From Microbispora sp. NBC_01189 (GTDB lineage Bacteria; Actinomycetota; Actinomycetes; Streptosporangiales; Streptosporangiaceae), in assembly GCF_036010665.1 (NCBI RefSeq), contig NZ_CP108581.1:69501-133500 (forward strand): a DNA stretch of 64,000 nt, written 5' to 3'. A program made the position numbers and the translations under genes. The notes under the pieces are model-generated. The model worked only from the letters and a program-made list of their open reading frames with translations, made no database searches and was not told the origin of the DNA. This document shows positions 18,520-25,963 of the stretch, in pieces; the first letter of the stretch is position 1, and each line of letters begins with the position of its first letter.

Positions 18520-19557
18520 TCACCGCAGAGTGGTCATTACCGCCGAGATGGCATCACGAAACGTAGTCACCCGGGTGACTTCCGTAGGCATGCCGTCGCT
18601 CCATCCCGGGCCGCCGGCGATGATCCGGCAGGCGGGGCGGAGCCCCGGCAGACCGCCGAGCGGGGCCGGATCGCCGGTCTCGGGGGTCTGCGACCAGACG
18701 AACACCGCCGCGGGGCCGACGCGGCGCATGGCGTCCGCCAGCGCGGAGTACGGCGTGCGGGCCCCGAGCACCCGGGTCTCCACCGCGAGCCCGCCGAGCG
18801 CGGCGGCCAGCGCCTGGATCGCCAGCGTGTGCTGCTCCTCCTCGGCGGCGGCCAGCAGGACCGGCCGGGGGTGGGCCGGCGCGGGCGCGTGCGCCGAGAA
18901 CCGCACCAGGGCGGCCTGGAGCCGGTTGGAGAACAGGTGCTCGATGTCGATCCCGGCTCCGGTATCCCGCTGCCTGCGGCTGATCGCCGCGAACACCGGC
19001 AGCACGAGCCGCTCCCACGTCCACAGCACGCCGTGCGCGGCCAGCGCCGCGTCCAGTGCCATGCTCACGGCCGGGGCGTCCATCGCCGTCACGACGCGGG
19101 CCAGCATGGCCGCGGACAGCAGGCCGGGTTCCGCGGCCGGGAGGTGGGGCGCGGCTCCAGGACTGCGTCTGGGCGTGACCTGGGACGCGACCTGGGGCGC
19201 GACTTGGGGCGCGACTTGGGGCGCGACTTGGGGCGCGACTTGGGGCGCGACTTGGGGCGTGACCTCGCGCGCCGACGCGGGCGGGCTCTGCCGCAGCACC
19301 AGGCCGGCGGCGTCGGCCGGCGGCATCCCCGACCGGACCAGCCGGTTCATCTCCTGGAGCCGGCGCAGGTCCGCCTCGTCGTAACGGCGGTGCCCGCCGG
19401 GGCTGCGCCGACTCGGGCCGATGCCGTACCTGAGGTTCCAGGTGCGCAGCGTGGACGCGGGCACGCCGAGCCGGCGCGCGACGGCTCCGATGCCGTAGCC
19501 CGGCTCCTCCTCGGAGACGGCGTCGCCGCCCGCCTCCGGCTGCCCGTCCCGCCTCAC
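18520..19557 (-). CDS. MerR-family regulator with cobalamin-binding domain (LitR/CarH-like)
   Basis: 345 residues from this GTG. A MerR helix-turn-helix lies at about 20-90 (IGAVARRLGVPASTLRTWNLRY, PGGHRRYDEADLRRL). A proline/glutamine linker of seven four-residue repeats (APQV type) covers 100-127. The C-terminal half is the adenosylcobalamin photoreceptor module: GIDIEHLFSN (Glu206-His207) and the cobalamin-ligating region with EEQH (His243). The Trp usually found before the EH pair reads Gln here. Known family members repress carotenoid genes in the dark and release DNA when light breaks the Co-C bond. It is divergent from crtI, supporting that role. The start is uncertain. Confidence 0.87.
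   Translation of the reverse strand: MRRDGQPEAGGDAVSEEEPGYGIGAVARRLGVPASTLRTWNLRYGIGPSRRSPGGHRRYDEADLRRLQEMNRLVRSGMPPADAAGLVLRQSPPASAREVTPQVAPQVAPQVAPQVAPQVAPQVASQVTPRRSPGAAPHLPAAEPGLLSAAMLARVVTAMDAPAVSMALDAALAAHGVLWTWERLVLPVFAAISRRQRDTGAGIDIEHLFSNRLQAALVRFSAHAPAPAHPRPVLLAAAEEEQHTLAIQALAAALGGLAVETRVLGARTPYSALADAMRRVGPAAVFVWSQTPETGDPAPLGGLPGLRPACRIIAGGPGWSDGMPTEVTRVTTFRDAISAVMTTLR
19177..19260. repeat. Seven 12-bp tandem repeats in the LitR-like linker
   Basis: The unit GACTTGGGGCGC (plus strand) is repeated seven times, the central four copies identical, encoding A-P-Q-V on the minus strand. The unit length keeps the frame, so copy changes would lengthen or shorten the linker between the DNA-binding and B12 domains. 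Confidence 0.9.
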
Positions 19558-19711
19558 CCGCTCACCCCGTATCCGTCCGCCGCTCCCGCCCTCCGGCACC
19601 ACGCCGTGCCGGTCGTCCCTCGCCTTGTTTCGACAGGGAGGCCCGGTACGGATGCAACGGACGGATGCAACCGCCGGAGCGGGAGGGCGCGAAAACTCTA
19701 CTGACGGCACC

Positions 19712-19802
19712 GCCGATCACCGAACCGGCCGCCGATCACCGAACCGGCCGCCGATCACCGAACCGGCCGCCGATCACTGGACCGGCCGCCGATCACGGAA
19801 CG
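19712..19802. repeat. 19-bp direct repeats upstream of crtI (possible operator array)
   Basis: GCCGATCACCGAACCGGCC occurs three times exactly, once with two changes (GCCGATCACTGGACCGGCC) and once as a truncated copy, at 19712-19802. It lies between the divergent LitR-like and crtI starts. The 19-bp period is close to two helical turns, so bound proteins would stack on one face. This fits a cooperative repressor such as a CarH/LitR tetramer, but the unit does not match a site I know. Confidence 0.7.
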
Positions 19803-19820
19803 ACCGAAGGAGCAGCGCGT

Positions 19821-19847
19821 ATGACGACGACCCGCAGGACCGTCTGA
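19821..19847 (+). CDS. Possible eight-codon leader ORF overlapping the crtI start
   Basis: ATG at 19821 has the best ribosome-binding site of the region (GAAGGAG) and encodes MTTTRRTV before a TGA at 19845-19847. The stop overlaps the crtI ATG as TGATG. This could couple crtI translation to a leader peptide, or it could mark a two-base change at the true 5' end of crtI. Too short to judge from composition. Confidence 0.4.
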   Translation: MTTTRRTV

Positions 19848-21370
19848 TGGCCGCGGGCGGGCCGGTCGTGGTCGTCGGCGCGGGCCTCGGCGGTCTGGCC
19901 GCCGCGATGCGCCTGGCCGGAGCCGGCCGCGAGGCGATCGTCGTGGAGGCCGCCGACGGGCCGGGTGGCTGCTGCGGCACGGCCGCCCTCGGCGGGCACC
20001 GCGTCGACACCGGCCCCTCGGTGCTGACCATGCCGGGGGTGCTGGCCGACACCTTCGCCGCGGCCGGGCAGGACATGGAACGCTGGCTGCCGCTGCGCCG
20101 GCTCGACCCGTACTACCGGCTGACCTTCCACGACGGGTCGCGGCTCGACGTGGTCGCGGGCGCGGACGCCATGGAGCACCAGGTGCGGGCGCTGTGCGGG
20201 CCCGCGGAGGCCGTGCGCTACCGCAGGTTCCGAGTGCTGCTCGGAGAGATTTTCGAGGCCGAGTGGGACGCGTTCATCGACAACGACATGACCCGGCTGC
20301 GCGCGCTGGCCCGGCCGTACGCGCTGGCCCGGCTGACCGCGCTCGGCGGCTTCCGCCGGCTGGACCGCCTCGTGCGGCGCCACCTCACCGACGAGCGGCT
20401 GATCAGGGCGCACACGTTCCAGTCGCTGTACGTCGGCAGGTCGCCGCAGCGCGCACTCGGCGTGTACGCGGTGATCGCCCACATGGACACCGTCGGCGGG
20501 GTGTACTTCCCCCGCGAGGGCGGCATGCACGCCGTCCCCCGGGCCATGGCCGCCGCCGCGGAGAAGGCCGGGGCGGTCTTCCGGTACGGCGTGCGGGCCA
20601 CCCGGATCGAGACCGACGGCGCCGGGGTGACCGCCGTACGGCTCGACACCGGCGAGCGGATCGCGGCCCGGCACGCGGTGGTGGCGTGCGACCTCGCCGG
20701 CGCCCATGGCGCTGGCGGCACCGGCCTGCTGCCCGAGGAGGCGGCCGACTGGCGGCTGCGCCGCCCCCGGTTCTCCCCCTCGTGTCTGGTGGCGCACTTC
20801 GCCCTCGACCGGCGGCCGGACGGCCAGGCCCACCACACCCTGCATTTCGGCCGGGAATGGCGGGCGACGTTCGCGGCGCTGGAGGCCGGTGCCCCGCAGC
20901 CGGACCCGAGCCTGCTGGTGACCTGTGCGGACAACCACGGGGCCGACAACCACGGGCCGGGCAGCCACGGGCCTGAGTATCACGGGCCCGGCGGCGCGGG
21001 GCCCGCCGTGCTCAGCGTGCTGGAGCCCACGGCGAACCTGGAGGGCGGCGCCGACTGGGCCGCCCTCACCCCCCGTCTGGTGGACCGCATGCTCGACCGG
21101 CTCTCCGGCCTCGGGTACGGCGACCTGTCCGCGGCGCCCCGGCTCGTGTTCGATCCCCCCGCCTGGCGGCGGCGCGGCCACTCCGCGGGCACACCGTTCG
21201 CCCTCGACGCCCGTTTCACCCAGACGGCCTGGTTCCGGCCGTCCGGAGCGGCGCGGCGGGTCCCCGGCCTCCACTTCGCGGGCATGTACACCGCCCCCGG
21301 CGTCGGGGTGCCGCCCGTGCTGATCTCCGGCCGCCTGGCCGCCGAACGCATCCTGGAGAGCTCTCCATGA
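19847..21370 (+). CDS. crtI: Phytoene desaturase family protein
   Basis: 507 residues. The N-terminal FAD-binding Rossmann motif reads VVVVGAGLGGLAAAMRLAGAG, followed by GPGGCCGTAALGGHRVDTGPS, and the C-terminal CrtI signature includes GLHFAGMYTAPGVGVPPVLISG. EGGMHAVPRAMAAAAE is characteristic of the carotenoid desaturase family. The enzyme would introduce double bases into phytoene at the membrane surface. An insertion near 362-381 is made of four five-residue units rich in His-Gly (DNHGA, DNHGP, GSHGP, EYHGP). Its last codons overlap crtB (ATGA). The start is placed before the Rossmann motif; only a weak AGGA precedes it, but an upstream mini-ORF may couple translation. Confidence 0.9.
   Translation: MAAGGPVVVVGAGLGGLAAAMRLAGAGREAIVVEAADGPGGCCGTAALGGHRVDTGPSVLTMPGVLADTFAAAGQDMERWLPLRRLDPYYRLTFHDGSRLDVVAGADAMEHQVRALCGPAEAVRYRRFRVLLGEIFEAEWDAFIDNDMTRLRALARPYALARLTALGGFRRLDRLVRRHLTDERLIRAHTFQSLYVGRSPQRALGVYAVIAHMDTVGGVYFPREGGMHAVPRAMAAAAEKAGAVFRYGVRATRIETDGAGVTAVRLDTGERIAARHAVVACDLAGAHGAGGTGLLPEEAADWRLRRPRFSPSCLVAHFALDRRPDGQAHHTLHFGREWRATFAALEAGAPQPDPSLLVTCADNHGADNHGPGSHGPEYHGPGGAGPAVLSVLEPTANLEGGADWAALTPRLVDRMLDRLSGLGYGDLSAAPRLVFDPPAWRRRGHSAGTPFALDARFTQTAWFRPSGAARRVPGLHFAGMYTAPGVGVPPVLISGRLAAERILESSP
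20930..20989. repeat. Four 15-bp repeats inside crtI
   Basis: Four in-frame units of 15 bp (GACAACCACGGGGCC and variants) encode a His-Gly-rich loop in the desaturase. The region is an insertion compared with typical CrtI proteins. Confidence 0.75.
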
Positions 21371-22311
21371 GAACGTCGTCCCCACCGTCGTCCCCACCGT
21401 CGTCCGCACCGTCGTCCGGCACGCTGACGGCGGCGTACGAGCGGTGCCGCAGGCTGCACGCCCGCTACGGCCGCTCGTACTATCTGGCCACCCGGCTGCT
21501 GCCCGCCTGGAAACGGCCGCACGTCCACGCGTTGTACGGATTCGCCCGTTACGCCGACGAGATCGTCGACTCGTTCGGGGTGAGCGGCGACCGGTCCCGG
21601 GCGCTGGAGCGGCTCGCCTCCCGGCTGACCGCCGCGCTGGGCGGGGAGCCGGTCCGCGACCCGGTGCTGCCCGCCTTCGCGCACACGGTCAGGGCCTTCG
21701 GGATCGACCACGCCGACGTGGGGGCGTTCCTGGCGTCCATGCGCGCCGACCTGACCGTGCGCAGGTACGCGACGTACGACGACCTGCTGGGTTACATGGA
21801 GGGCTCGGCGGCGGCCATCGGGACGATGATGCTGCCCGTGCTGGAGCCCCTGCCCGGGGAGGACGAGCGGGCCCGCGAGCCCGCCCGGCAACTCGGGCTG
21901 GGGTTCCAGCTCACCAACTTCGTCCGCGACGTACGCGAGGACCTGGCGCGGGGCCGGATCTACCTGCCGCTGGCCGACCTCGACAAGTTCGGCGTGACCC
22001 CGGCCGACCTCGCCGCGCCGCGCGCCACCCCGGCCGTGCGCGACCTGGTGGCCCTGAACTGCGAACGCGCCCGTGACCACTACCGCCGGGCGTGGGAGGG
22101 GATCGCGCTGCTCGCGCCGTCGTCGCGGCCCTGTATCCGGGCGGCGTACGAGCTGTACGGCGGCATCCTGGACGAGATCACGGCGGCCGGCCACGACGTG
22201 CTGGCGCGGCGGGCCACGGTGCCGCGCGGGCGCAGGCTCGCGATCTTCACCCGGAACCTGCTCGCCGCCCGCGCGGCCGCGCAGGCCGAGCGCCGGGTGG
22301 GGGTGGCCTGA
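21367..22311 (+). CDS. crtB: Phytoene synthase
   Basis: 314 residues of the squalene/phytoene synthase family. It condenses two prenyl diphosphates head to head. The first aspartate-rich motif is YADEIVDSF (about 62-70) and the second VRDVREDLARGRIYLP (about 192-207), with ALYGFARYADE and GLGFQLTNF as expected. Length is normal. Residues about 3-17 are a Ser/Pro repeat coded by three 12-bp units (21382-21417). The ATGA overlap with crtI and the 1-base gap to the next gene show an operon. Whether it uses GGPP (C40) or FPP (C30) cannot be told, and no prenyl diphosphate synthase gene is in the window. Confidence 0.94.
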   Translation: MRTSSPPSSPPSSAPSSGTLTAAYERCRRLHARYGRSYYLATRLLPAWKRPHVHALYGFARYADEIVDSFGVSGDRSRALERLASRLTAALGGEPVRDPVLPAFAHTVRAFGIDHADVGAFLASMRADLTVRRYATYDDLLGYMEGSAAAIGTMMLPVLEPLPGEDERAREPARQLGLGFQLTNFVRDVREDLARGRIYLPLADLDKFGVTPADLAAPRATPAVRDLVALNCERARDHYRRAWEGIALLAPSSRPCIRAAYELYGGILDEITAAGHDVLARRATVPRGRRLAIFTRNLLAARAAAQAERRVGVA

Positions 22312-22312
22312 C

Positions 22313-23353
22313 ATGCGGGACGTGGCGGCCGACTCCCCGCCGGTGGTGGTGGACGCCATGGGCGGAGACCACGGGCCCGCCGAGATCGTGCGGGGGGTGG
22401 TCCAGGCCCGGCGGGAGCACGGCGTGCCGGTCGTGCTCGCCGGCCGGGCTGGTGTCGTGCGCGCGGAACTGGCCCGGCTCGGGGCGGTGGGCGAGATCGA
22501 CGTGGCGCACGCCGACGACGTCGTCCCGATGACCGAGCGCGGCGCGGGGGCGGTCCGCATGGCCCGCTCCAGCCTGGCGGTCGGGCTCGGCCTCGTCCGG
22601 GACGGAGCCGGCGCGGCCTTCGTGTCGGCCGGGTCCACGGGAGCCGTCGCCGCCTGCGCGGTCGACCGGCTGGGCACCGCGCCCGCCGTCCTGCGCCCCG
22701 CGCTGGCCGTGGCGCTGCCGACGACGGCGGGCGGGGCCACCGTGCTGATCGACGCGGGCGCCACCGTGGACCCCACGCCCGAGATGCTCGCCCAGTTCGC
22801 CCTGCTCGGCGCGTCGTACGCGCGGCTCGTGCTGGGCGTGGCCGATCCCCGCGTCGGGCTGCTGTCGATCGGCGCCGAGCCCGGCAAGGGGAACCGGCTG
22901 ACCCGCCGGGCCGAGATCCTGCTGCGCGGCCTGCCGCTGCGTTTCCACGGCCCGGTCGAGGGCGGCGACGTGCTCACCGGGGTGGCCGACGTGATCGTGA
23001 CCGACGGCTTCACCGGCAACGTCGTGCTGAAGAACGTCGAGGGCACCGTACGGGCCACGCTCGCCCTGCTGGCCACGGAAGTGGGCGACGGGGTAGGCAG
23101 CAGTGGGGTGGGCACCGGGGCGAGCGCGCGGGACGCGGCCGGCGCCGAGGCGCTCCGGCGGGTGGCCGGCCGCTACGACCCGGAGACGCACGGCGGCGCG
23201 GCGCTGCTGGGCCTGACCGGCACCGTCGTGGTCGCCCACGGCTCCTCGCGGGCCCGGACCATCGCGCGGGCCTGCGTCGTGGCCCGCGATCTGGCCCGGG
23301 GCGAGGTCGTGGCCCGCCTCGGCGATCGTCCCGCCGTCCGCCCCGCCCGTTGA
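22313..23353 (+). CDS. plsX: PlsX-type phosphate acyltransferase paralogue in the carotenoid operon
   Basis: 346 residues, full length. PlsX converts acyl-ACP and phosphate to acyl-phosphate for phospholipid synthesis. Motifs are well kept: VVVDAMGGDHGP at the start, FVSAGSTGAVAACA, VGLLSIGAEPGKGNRLTRRA, FHGPVEGGDVL and VTDGFTGNVVLKNVEGT. The gene begins one base after crtB stops, so it belongs to the crtI-crtB operon rather than to the usual rpmF-plsX-acpP-rnc neighbourhood. I infer that it supplies acyl-phosphate for a cluster-specific acylation. Its stop is one base from that of the convergent CrtA-like gene. Confidence 0.87.
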   Translation: MRDVAADSPPVVVDAMGGDHGPAEIVRGVVQARREHGVPVVLAGRAGVVRAELARLGAVGEIDVAHADDVVPMTERGAGAVRMARSSLAVGLGLVRDGAGAAFVSAGSTGAVAACAVDRLGTAPAVLRPALAVALPTTAGGATVLIDAGATVDPTPEMLAQFALLGASYARLVLGVADPRVGLLSIGAEPGKGNRLTRRAEILLRGLPLRFHGPVEGGDVLTGVADVIVTDGFTGNVVLKNVEGTVRATLALLATEVGDGVGSSGVGTGASARDAAGAEALRRVAGRYDPETHGGAALLGLTGTVVVAHGSSRARTIARACVVARDLARGEVVARLGDRPAVRPAR

Positions 23354-23354
23354 G

Positions 23355-24179
23355 TCAGCGGTGGGACGGGGCGAACCGGGGCGAACCGGGGCCGAGACCG
23401 GCGAGGGGATCGGTCCCGTCCCAGGTGCCCGCGCTCGCGTACGGCACGAACCGGGCGAACAGCTCCTCGGAGTACCAGTCGTGCGCGCGGACGCGCTCGA
23501 TCACCTCGCGGTGCGCGGGGCCCGCGTAGGCGAACGCGCCTACGGCGGCGGCGTCACGCCACAGGGAGAAGGTGGCCTGCCGCGCCAGCGGCCACTCCCC
23601 CAGGCCGGCCGAGGCGAGGCAGCCCTCCTGCCCGCGCAGGAGCCGGTCGACGGAGGGGACGGACCGGTAGAACGCCAGGAGCCGCGACGGCCTGATCGAC
23701 GCCCGGGTCAGCACCGCCACCGGCCCGGGCGCGGGGGTGAGCGGCGCGGGGGTGAAGGGCTCGACGCCGTTCCAGCGGCCGCGCGAGGAGATCGGTGCGA
23801 GCCGTACGTGCCAGGTCTCTGCGGCCTCGCGCCGCCAGCGCGCCGGGATCGGCGAGCGCTCCAGGAACTCCTCCAGCGCCTGCTCGTCCCGCCACACGGC
23901 CAGCAGCGCCCAGCGGCGCAGGTCGGCGCCGAGCGTCGTGGACGGCCCCCGGCCCGTGCCGAGCAGCCGCCAGAACAGCAGTCCCGGTGTCCGGCGCAGC
24001 ACCGGACGGTCGAAGGCCATGTGGCGCATCGCCCCCCGATCCGCGTACCTGTGGAGGTGGAACGTGACGACGCTCCCGCTGCTCGTCCCCCCGGCCGGTT
24101 CCCCGCCGGGCCCCTCGGTCGTTCCCTCGTTCGTTCTCTCGCTCGGTTCCCCGCTCGTTCCGCTGCTCGTCGCGGTCAT
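23355..24179 (-). CDS. Spheroidene monooxygenase-like protein (CrtA family)
   Basis: 274 residues. The core from about residue 37 (VVTFHLHRYADRGAMRHM, RTPGLLFWRLLGTG, WALLAVWRDEQALEEFL) matches the CrtA family, which puts keto groups at C2 of acyclic hydroxy- or methoxy-carotenoids; GPVAVLTRASIRPSRLLAFY and SVDRLLRGQEGCLASAG form the second half. The first 36 residues are a Thr/Gly/Glu-rich extension. Its ATG at 24179 lies 116 bases inside the divergent PlsY-like gene, and no other start would keep the first strand, so the two 5' ends overlap. A weak GAAGG precedes the ATG. Confidence 0.72.
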   Translation of the reverse strand: MTATSSGTSGEPSERTNEGTTEGPGGEPAGGTSSGSVVTFHLHRYADRGAMRHMAFDRPVLRRTPGLLFWRLLGTGRGPSTTLGADLRRWALLAVWRDEQALEEFLERSPIPARWRREAAETWHVRLAPISSRGRWNGVEPFTPAPLTPAPGPVAVLTRASIRPSRLLAFYRSVPSVDRLLRGQEGCLASAGLGEWPLARQATFSLWRDAAAVGAFAYAGPAHREVIERVRAHDWYSEELFARFVPYASAGTWDGTDPLAGLGPGSPRFAPSHR

Positions 24180-24750
24180 CGGCGGCTACCTTCTCGGCTC
24201 GATCCCGGTGGCGGTGCTGGTCGCCGGGCGGCGCGGCGTCGATCCCCGTGAGGAGGGCGACCGCAACCCCGGCTTCTGGAACGTGCGCGAACGGCTCGGC
24301 GCGCGGGCGGCGGCGCCCGTCTTCGCCGGAGACATGGCGAAGGGCGTGGCCGCCGGGCTGCTCGGCCTGGTGGCCGGGGGCGCCCACACGACGGCGCTGG
24401 GAGCGGTCGCCGGTCCGAGCGTTCCCCTGGCGTACCTCGCGGTGGGAGCGGCGATGCTCGGCCACGCGTGGCCGGTCTTCGCCGGGTTCCGCGGCGGGCG
24501 GTCGGTGCTGACCTTCGCCGGGGGGATGGCCGTGATCTGCCCGCCCGCGTTCGCGCTCGCGCTCGCCGTCCTGGCGGCGACGCGGCTGGCCACCGGGTCG
24601 TTCGCGCTCGCGGCCAGGGCCGGGGTGTTCGCGATCCCGGTGCTCCAACTGGCCTTCGCGCCCATCGGGCACGTCGCCGCGACGGGCGCGCTGATGTGCC
24701 TCATCGGTCTCCGCTTCGGGCAGGCGGCGCTGGCCGCCCGCCGTCCCTGA
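24064..24750 (+). CDS. PlsY-like acyltransferase, motif-divergent
   Basis: 228 residues with about six or seven membrane helices. Family hallmarks are AVIGGYLLGSIPVAVLVA at about 39-56 and NPGFWNVRERLG, then HAWPVFAGFRGG. Canonical PlsY transfers an acyl group from acyl-phosphate to glycerol 3-phosphate using GSGNPGATNV and GGKGVAT loops. Here these read GDRNPGFWNV and GGRSVLT, so key positions differ and the acceptor may not be glycerol 3-phosphate. GTG 24064 follows a strong GGAGGTGG. The gene is overlapped by antisense genes at both ends (116 bases at 5', 50 bases at 3'). Partnership with the nearby PlsX paralogue is inferred. Confidence 0.75.
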   Translation: MTTLPLLVPPAGSPPGPSVVPSFVLSLGSPLVPLLVAVIGGYLLGSIPVAVLVAGRRGVDPREEGDRNPGFWNVRERLGARAAAPVFAGDMAKGVAAGLLGLVAGGAHTTALGAVAGPSVPLAYLAVGAAMLGHAWPVFAGFRGGRSVLTFAGGMAVICPPAFALALAVLAATRLATGSFALAARAGVFAIPVLQLAFAPIGHVAATGALMCLIGLRFGQAALAARRP

Positions 24751-25963
24751 CCGGCGACCTGACCGGCGACCTGACCGGCATGGCGGGGTAGGCGCGGTCG
24801 CGCCAGGTGCGTACGGGCCGCAGGGTCGCCTGCGTCAGCCGTACGGCGGTCGCCGGGTCGAGCAGCAACGACAGCGCCACCCCCGCCCCCGGCCGGGCGT
24901 AGGCCGGCCGCAGGGCCGTCGTGAGCAGCAGCCGCACGGCGACCAGCCCGAGATCCAGCCGGGTCGGCCGTCCGGCGGCCAGGCGGAGCACCGGCAGCGC
25001 GGCGGTTAGCCAGACGACGGCGAGGTCGGCGGCCTGCCAGGCGGGGCGGGTGACGTCGCCCAGCGGCAGCGACCGTCCCCATTCCCGCCACACCTCGGCG
25101 GCCGACTCGTGCATGTCGACCTCCAGCAGATCCCGGGCGTCGAGGAAGCCGACCCTCCAGCCGTCCGCCGCGAGCGCCCTGGCCAGGGCGACGTCGTCGG
25201 TCATGTGCCGCCGCACCCGGGCGAAGCCGTCGGCCCGGAGCATCGCCGCACGGCGGAAGGCCAGGCACTGGCCGTTGGCCATCACCCGGTGCGGAGGCGG
25301 CGGGACCGGAGGACCGATCGGGCCGAACCGGTACACCAGCGTGGCGAGGAACGAGGCGTGCAGCGCCTGCTCGGCGAGTCCGTCGCAGACGAAGCGCGGA
25401 CCGGCGCTGACCAGGTCGTGGTCGTCCAGCGCGGCGGCCAGCGCCGCGCACAGGCCGGGGCGGGGCCGCGTGTCGGCGTCGAGGGTCGAGACGATCTCGC
25501 CGCGCGCCTCCCGCAGCCCCTGGTGCAGCGCCCACTGCTTGCCCACCCAGCCGTCCGGCAGCGGCCGTCCCGGCACCACGCGGGCACCGAGTGCGGCGGC
25601 GAGCCGGGCCGTGCCGTCGGAGGACTCGTCGTCCACGACGATCACCTCGGTGACGGCGGGATCGGCCAGCACCGCGCGCAGGCAGGGCCCGAGGCGGTGC
25701 TCCTCGTTCCGCGCCGGGATCACGACAGAGATTCCCCGGCCCCCGCCACCCCGAGCAGCGAGGCGGGTGGCCCCTGTCGCCGGGTCGCCGGGGCCGGCCA
25801 CTCCCGGACCGGCGGCTTCCCGGCCGCCGGGGCTCGCCGTTTCCGTACGTGCGGCGGGCGGGCTGAGCGGGGGCAGGCGCCGGCGTCCGCGGGCGAGCCG
25901 CGCCAGCACCACCAGGGCGGCGGCCGCCTGGACGGCCCCGAGCATCCGCCGTCCGGTCGTCAC
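24701..25963 (-). CDS. Family 2 glycosyltransferase (CruG/CrtQ-like)
   Basis: 420 residues. After one N-terminal helix and a Gly/Pro linker, the GT2 domain starts near 75 with ISVVIPARNEEHRLGPCL, VIVVDDESSDGT, the LPDGWVGKQWA stretch typical of carotenoid glycosyltransferases, and the DXD-like STLDADTRP. A C-terminal block of two or three membrane helices follows VDMHESAAEVWREWGRS. It should glycosylate a hydroxylated carotenoid at the membrane. The GTG at 25963 overlaps the stop of the upstream desaturase gene by four bases. Its 3' end overlaps the PlsY-like gene on the other strand by 50 bases. Confidence 0.83.
   Translation of the reverse strand: MTTGRRMLGAVQAAAALVVLARLARGRRRLPPLSPPAARTETASPGGREAAGPGVAGPGDPATGATRLAARGGGGRGISVVIPARNEEHRLGPCLRAVLADPAVTEVIVVDDESSDGTARLAAALGARVVPGRPLPDGWVGKQWALHQGLREARGEIVSTLDADTRPRPGLCAALAAALDDHDLVSAGPRFVCDGLAEQALHASFLATLVYRFGPIGPPVPPPPHRVMANGQCLAFRRAAMLRADGFARVRRHMTDDVALARALAADGWRVGFLDARDLLEVDMHESAAEVWREWGRSLPLGDVTRPAWQAADLAVVWLTAALPVLRLAAGRPTRLDLGLVAVRLLLTTALRPAYARPGAGVALSLLLDPATAVRLTQATLRPVRTWRDRAYPAMPVRSPVRSPVRDGGRPAPPARSGDR

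Noticed and set aside
19712..19802. CRISPR array
   Set aside because: The 19-bp units abut directly with no unique spacers, and there are no cas genes.
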